From Cellvibrionaceae bacterium (GTDB taxonomy: Bacteria > Pseudomonadota > Gammaproteobacteria > Pseudomonadales > Cellvibrionaceae): DNA of 6,229 nt. Numbering within the stretch: position 1 is the first letter of the stretch; each line of letters begins with the position of its first letter. The stretch is from NCBI GenBank assembly GCA_030597965.1, contig JAUVQU010000139.1, positions 1 to 6,229 on the forward strand. Reading direction: 5' to 3'. This document shows, piece by piece, positions 5,303 to 6,229 of the stretch. A program made the position numbers and the translations under genes. A model generated the notes under the pieces. That model did not search any database. It saw only the letters and a program-made list of their open reading frames with translations, and was not told where the DNA came from.

Positions 5303-6184
5303 TTAGCGTTTCTTTGTTGCTGTCAGGCACACCCATTCATCTTTCTGGCGGATGGGGTTGAAATCAAACCATGGTTTGTAAGCGTCTATTACCATCTCTG
5401 CCTGTGAGCTCAGTATGCCGGATAAGCACAGCAAGCCACCCGGCTTTGTGTGTTGATTGAGTGCCGGGGCTAATTGAGTCAGTGGCCCTGCCAGGATGTT
5501 GGCGAGCATGACATCTACCGCGTCGGCAGGGCAGTTTTCCGGTAGAAACACGGGGAAGCGTTCGGGATCAATCTGATTGCGAACGGCGTTCTCGCGGCTG
5601 GCCGTCAGTGCCTGTGGGTCTATGTCTGTTCCTGTGGCGCTATCGGCTCCCAGTAATAGTGCGGCAATGCCCAAGATGCCCGATCCGCAGCCATAGTCGA
5701 TAATGGTTTTCTGTTCGATGGATTGTTCACTCAGCCACTGCAGGCACAAAAACGTCGTGGGGTGTGTGCCGGTGCCAAACGCTAACCCTGGGTCTAATAA
5801 TAGATTGATGGCGTCTGGCTCAGGTGGCTCTAGCCAGCTGGGGCAAATCCACAGTTGCTCGCCACAGTGAATGGGGTGGTAGTTCTTCATCCACTCCCGC
5901 ACCCAATCTTTGTCTTCTAGCAGTTCCCAGCGATGCTCTGGTAAAGGTTTGCCCAGAGCCATTTTGGCGCATTGACTGGCTTCGTCGATGTCAATATCGG
6001 CTTCAAATAACCCGGTGATGCGGACAGCGTCCCAGATAGGAGTTTCCCCCAGTCCTGGCTCCAAAATAGGCTGGTCGGCGTTATCTTCGAGCGTCACTGA
6101 GGCGGCACCAGCACAGAGCAGGGCATTTTCAATTTCTTCTGCCTGCTGGCGCTGAGTATCAATTCGCAATTGTAGCCAAGGCAT
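5303..6184 (-). CDS. prmA: Ribosomal protein L11 methyltransferase
   Basis: PrmA uses S-adenosylmethionine to trimethylate several amino groups of ribosomal protein L11 in the cytoplasm. From ATG 6184 it has 293 residues, the same as E. coli PrmA, and begins MPWLQLRIDT like the family. The N-terminal L11-recognition domain (about 1-60) contains GAASVTLED (26-34), EPGLGETP (42-49) and GLFE (58-61); the linker carries LEDKDWVREWM (89-99), HPIHCGEQLWICPSW (103-117) and LDPGLAFGTGTHPTT (130-144). The methyltransferase fold has SAM motif I IDYGCGSGILGIA (162-174), the acidic TDIDPQA (186-192) and the active-site NILAGPL (229-235), ending with DEWVCLTATKKR. TTG 6199 would add five residues in frame, but the family start and GGAA about 11 nt upstream favour ATG 6184. 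The upstream 45 bp (6185-6229) show no identifiable gene; in related genomes accC usually precedes. The zinc-ribbon gene follows after 167 bp. Confidence 0.97.
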   Translation of the reverse strand: MPWLQLRIDTQRQQAEEIENALLCAGAASVTLEDNADQPILEPGLGETPIWDAVRITGLFEADIDIDEASQCAKMALGKPLPEHRWELLEDKDWVREWMKNYHPIHCGEQLWICPSWLEPPEPDAINLLLDPGLAFGTGTHPTTFLCLQWLSEQSIEQKTIIDYGCGSGILGIAALLLGADSATGTDIDPQALTASRENAVRNQIDPERFPVFLPENCPADAVDVMLANILAGPLTQLAPALNQHTKPGGLLCLSGILSSQAEMVIDAYKPWFDFNPIRQKDEWVCLTATKKR

Positions 6185-6229
6185 AATCAGTTTTTCCAAA
6201 TGTACGCCGTTATCAAAACTGGCTGAAAA

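Noticed and set aside
6185..6229. End of an upstream gene such as accC in the last 45 bp
   Set aside because: A minus-strand frame ends in TGA TAA here, but only about four codons are visible, too few to identify any protein.

Overview
The window is about 6.2 kb of chromosome from a gammaproteobacterium, most like the Pseudomonadales/Cellvibrionales. Every gene lies on the minus strand, so transcription runs from high to low coordinates: prmA, a zinc-ribbon/DUF3426 membrane protein, dusB, fis, purH, purD. From general knowledge this matches the Pseudomonas prmA-(hypothetical)-dusB-fis-purH-purD block. Together with the protein sequences and a moderate GC content, it suggests a marine or environmental relative of Pseudomonas rather than an enterobacterium. 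The exact genus cannot be read from the window.

Layout by coordinate: a 5'-proximal piece of purD (1-538, running off the left edge); a 211-bp gap holding a terminator-like hairpin (571-594) and a large imperfect palindrome (about 618-759); complete purH (750-2342); an 81-bp gap with a second palindrome that includes the fis stop codon (2389-2426); fis (2424-2735), overlapping dusB by 4 bp; dusB (2732 to a probable TTG start at 3721); a gap of about 205 bp, AT-rich in its dusB-distal half, with candidate promoter and Fis-site signals; the zinc-ribbon/DUF3426 gene (3927-5135); a 167-bp gap with a candidate promoter and a small dyad; and prmA (5303-6184). The last 45 bp hold only the prmA leader.

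Functionally this is housekeeping: ribosomal protein L11 methylation (PrmA), tRNA dihydrouridine synthesis (DusB), nucleoid and growth-phase regulation (Fis), and de novo purine synthesis (PurH, PurD). dusB and fis are translationally coupled. purH follows fis closely and may be partly co-transcribed with it. purD is set apart from purH by the palindromic element and a terminator-like hairpin, so it may be expressed partly independently. I found no phage, defence, CRISPR, tRNA or biosynthetic cluster, and no convincing new multi-gene system. The points worth a second look are the intergenic palindromes around purH, the regulatory region before dusB-fis, and the uncharacterised zinc-ribbon membrane protein.
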